This document shows, piece after piece, positions 23,597-25,684 of a stretch of DNA of 25,684 nucleotides. Each line of letters begins with the position of its first letter. Within the stretch, counting starts at the first letter, position 1. The stretch lies in contig DATGEP010000222.1 of assembly GCA_035310125.1 (NCBI GenBank), forward strand, positions 1 to 25,684. Direction: 5' to 3'. The DNA is from DATGEP01 sp035310125 (GTDB lineage Bacteria; Chloroflexota; Ktedonobacteria; Ktedonobacterales; JADMIN01). The notes beneath the pieces were generated by a model. That model was given only the letters and a program-made list of their open reading frames with translations. It had not been told where the DNA came from and searched no databases. Both the position numbers and the translations under genes were made by a program.

Positions 23597-25077
23597 CGAC
23601 ACACGACACGCCGCGCCGCCGCACTGGGCAGGCTCCCAAACCACAGGCACAGCCAGAGCCGCATCGTTCCGGCGCCGCCCGCGACGCCGCTGGACTGGCG
23701 CATGCCGCCACGCAGCCGGCTGCATCGCTTTGGGACACGCCGGTCGCGCCCGAGCCAGTGCTGCCGGATAGCGAGCCGGTGAGCGCCATCCGCGATAGTC
23801 TGTACGAGCTGATTCCGCTGGGCGCGCTGGAAGTGGACCTGATCGGCACGGCGGAGTTCATCCGTCTGCAAGGCGTGAAGCAGCTTGGATTCGTGCAGCG
23901 TGTCTGGCCGGGGGCGACCCATACACGCTTCGAGCATAGCCTGGGCGTCTACTACCTGATGCTGCGGGCGTTACGCGCCGTGCGCGCACAGTCGCCCGCG
24001 GCGATGAGCGCGGACGCAACCGACCTGCGCACGTTGCTGGCGGCGGCGCTGCTGCATGATATTGGGCATTATCCGTTCTCACACGCCATCGAGGAGCTAG
24101 GGTATCCCATTATGCCGCATGAGCGGGTGGGCCGGAACATTATCGAGGCTGGCGGCGTGGCGGCGGCGCTGAAGCGGCACGGCCTCTCGCCGGTACGCGT
24201 GGCTGATCTGGTAGACCCGCCCCGTGATCGCGCACTGCCCGCCAGCGACACGCTGCTGATTCGCCTCCTGAGCGGTCCACTGGATGTGGACAAGCTGGAC
24301 TATCTGCCACGGGACGCGCGCGCGTGCAACGTTCCATATGGCGGCGTGGATGTGACGCGGTTGTTGGGATCGCTGCGCGTGCTGGAAACGCCGACCGGGC
24401 CGCGATTGGGTGTGAGCGACAAGGGGATCAGTCCGCTGAACTCGCTATTGCACGCGCGGCAGGAGATGTTCGACAATGTCTACTGGCACCACACAAACCG
24501 GGCGATGATGGCGATGTTGTTGCGGGCAGTGCAGGAGGCGCTGCTGGCGAGCGAGCTGACGCCGGAAGATTTGGCAGGGCACGACGACGCCTCGCTGCTG
24601 GCGCTGCTGGCGAGTGAGCGTATGCCGCCGGCCACACGGGCGCTGGTGGAGGCGCTGCGAATGCGCCGGCCATACAAAGTGTTAATCGAGGTCAGCGCAC
24701 GAGCGGGACGTATCTTCAATCAGCTCGATGCGCTGTTCTGGGACCAGGGGAAGCGGCGGCGGGTTGAAATCGCGCTGGCGGAAGCATTGGAGACTGCGCT
24801 GGCGGTTCCCGTGGCGCCGCAGGATGTGCTGGTGGATATCCCCAAGCCGGAGAAGTGGGAGATGGACGTACAGGTGCGCTTCGACCAGCCTCCGCTGGGT
24901 ATGGCGCCGCTCATGACGTGGACGGAGGCGACAGGGCTGCGCGGCAGTGACCTGGGGATCTACGAGCAGCATCAGCGACGCATTCGTCTCGTCGCGCGTG
25001 AAGGCGTCCGTGACGCGGCAGGCATCCGCGTGCGGGACGTGTTGCTGCCCATGCTGGAGCGCGTGCCCGCGATGTGA
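23593..25077 (+). CDS. HD-domain phosphohydrolase (dNTPase/SAMHD1-like family)
   Basis: 494 aa cytosolic. Metal-binding HD residues are visible: H110-x4-H115 (HTRFEHS), H155-D156-IGH159 (HDIGHYPFSH), and a later Asp in LDVDKLDYLPRD. The surrounding FIRLQGVKQLGFVQRVWPGA matches the family of YwfO and dGTPase-like proteins, which hydrolyse deoxynucleoside triphosphates or related phosphates. The first 60 residues are Pro/Ala/Gln-rich, apparently disordered and unlike the usual family start. The gene begins at ATG 23593, overlapping the preceding stop (ATGA), with GGAG 4 nt upstream. The C-terminal 130 residues are less conserved. Actual substrate not determined. Confidence 0.88.
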   Translation: MTTHDTPRRRTGQAPKPQAQPEPHRSGAARDAAGLAHAATQPAASLWDTPVAPEPVLPDSEPVSAIRDSLYELIPLGALEVDLIGTAEFIRLQGVKQLGFVQRVWPGATHTRFEHSLGVYYLMLRALRAVRAQSPAAMSADATDLRTLLAAALLHDIGHYPFSHAIEELGYPIMPHERVGRNIIEAGGVAAALKRHGLSPVRVADLVDPPRDRALPASDTLLIRLLSGPLDVDKLDYLPRDARACNVPYGGVDVTRLLGSLRVLETPTGPRLGVSDKGISPLNSLLHARQEMFDNVYWHHTNRAMMAMLLRAVQEALLASELTPEDLAGHDDASLLALLASERMPPATRALVEALRMRRPYKVLIEVSARAGRIFNQLDALFWDQGKRRRVEIALAEALETALAVPVAPQDVLVDIPKPEKWEMDVQVRFDQPPLGMAPLMTWTEATGLRGSDLGIYEQHQRRIRLVAREGVRDAAGIRVRDVLLPMLERVPAM

Positions 25078-25168
25078 GCGCCCAGTATTCAGGACTGCTT
25101 CGCGGCATGCCAGACACTGGCAGTATTGGTGCGAACGCGGAATCGCGCACGCAGCTTCTGGAGGAACT

Positions 25169-25684
25169 ATGGACGATGCAGCCGAGCGCCAGCTTCTTCT
25201 GCTCGTGGCGCGCGAGTCCGATCCAGAGCGCGACGACAAGTTGAGGCACGCTCTCGCCGCATCAGTCAATTGGGATCATCTGGTCAGTCTCGCGGGTTCA
25301 CATGGTCTCGTCCCACAGCTCACGCAGGTCGTGTCTGAAGCCGCTTGGGGCGCTTCTGCCCCCCCACCTGTGATACAGCAAGTGCGGATGCTGAATGCCG
25401 CCCTTCGCCTGCGGGCAAACGCGCTGTTTGGGGTGCTCGCGCGCGTGCTCGACGGGCTAGAGGCTGCCAACGTTCAGCCCATTGTGCTCAAAGGTCCGGC
25501 GCTTGCCAGCACAGTTTATCCTGACCCGGCCTTGCGTATGTTTAGCGATCTGGATGTGTTGTGTCCCGAGGATCAATTCGCCGCGGCGGCTACCGTGCTC
25601 GTGAGCCAGGGCTATCGTGCGCAGGCGCAAAGCGAACGCGAGCAGGATGGCTTCCATGTCGTGTACCAGCGAGAGGCCGGGGGA
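25169..25684 (+). CDS. Nucleotidyltransferase-family protein, 3' end beyond window
   Basis: 172 codons are open to the window edge with no stop, so this is a partial gene. GGAGGA lies 3-4 nt before ATG 25169, deciding the start. The N-terminal 90 residues are helical. Then comes VQPIVLKGPALAS (L107-K-G109), followed by YPDPALR(123)MFSDLD (D127 and D129) and VLCPED. This is the pattern of the uncharacterised nucleotidyltransferase family (NTP_transf_5-like: LKG, then R..xDlDlLV). Relatives often occur in surface-polysaccharide or peptide-modification loci, but nothing here shows the role. It follows the HD gene by 91 nt. Confidence 0.78.
   Translation, partial: MDDAAERQLLLLVARESDPERDDKLRHALAASVNWDHLVSLAGSHGLVPQLTQVVSEAAWGASAPPPVIQQVRMLNAALRLRANALFGVLARVLDGLEAANVQPIVLKGPALASTVYPDPALRMFSDLDVLCPEDQFAAAATVLVSQGYRAQAQSEREQDGFHVVYQREAGG

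Noticed and set aside
25107..25244. 45-codon frame starting ATG 25107, possibly a precursor peptide
   Set aside because: It overlaps the nucleotidyltransferase start out of frame, lacks a ribosome site and has no leader or core pattern I can support.

Overview
The window is about 25.7 kb of high-GC bacterial DNA with strong GGAGG-type ribosome sites, several GTG starts and several TGn-extended -10 promoters. Gene content is mostly chromosomal housekeeping and transport: flavin-dependent thymidylate synthase ThyX, Tmk, RsmE, PrmA, glutamine synthetase and a dipeptide-type ABC transporter. No phage or plasmid backbone is visible. A soil-type Chloroflexota (Ktedonobacteria-like) or similar high-GC Gram-positive-like organism would fit, but this is inference; there is no rRNA or other marker to settle it.

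Layout. 1-411: a cluster of degenerate 18-nt repeats, partly in 40-nt tandem spacing. 412-3102 (minus): an apparent four-gene operon made of a WXG100-like small protein, a 394-aa ESX-type polymorphic toxin candidate ending in a deaminase-fold domain (HAE and PxCxxC), a 153-aa helical protein that is the positional immunity candidate, and a housekeeping-type dCMP deaminase. It is driven by a near-consensus promoter (TTGACC-N17-TATACT) with a perfect 16-bp palindrome just downstream. 3362-5919 (plus): thyX, split inside its RHR active-site motif by a 362-aa HNH-endonuclease intein, followed closely by tmk. With the dCMP deaminase this makes a dTMP-supply neighbourhood (dCMP to dUMP to dTMP to dTDP) into which a deaminase toxin module is wedged.

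6077-6553 is a four-helix membrane protein. 6687-6993 (minus) holds a decayed vapBC toxin-antitoxin pair too short for ordinary ORF calling. 7090-8840 (minus) is prmA-rsmE, methyltransferases for ribosomal protein L11 and 16S rRNA. 9054-12409 (plus) has an MFS transporter, a two-helix membrane protein and a single-pass protein with a large outer domain.

12410-19537 (plus) is a structured intergenic region and then a complete family-5 peptide ABC transporter: lipoprotein, two strong hairpins with a second promoter, two permeases and two ATPases. 19570-21510 (minus) is a hotdog thioesterase followed by glutamine synthetase. 21878-25684 (plus) is a multi-pass GT-C-like membrane protein translationally coupled to an HD-domain phosphohydrolase, then the first 172 codons of a nucleotidyltransferase-family gene that runs off the window.

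The strongest candidates for something new are the ESX-deaminase toxin operon with its promoter and palindrome, the intein in the ThyX catalytic motif, and the repeat cluster at the left edge.
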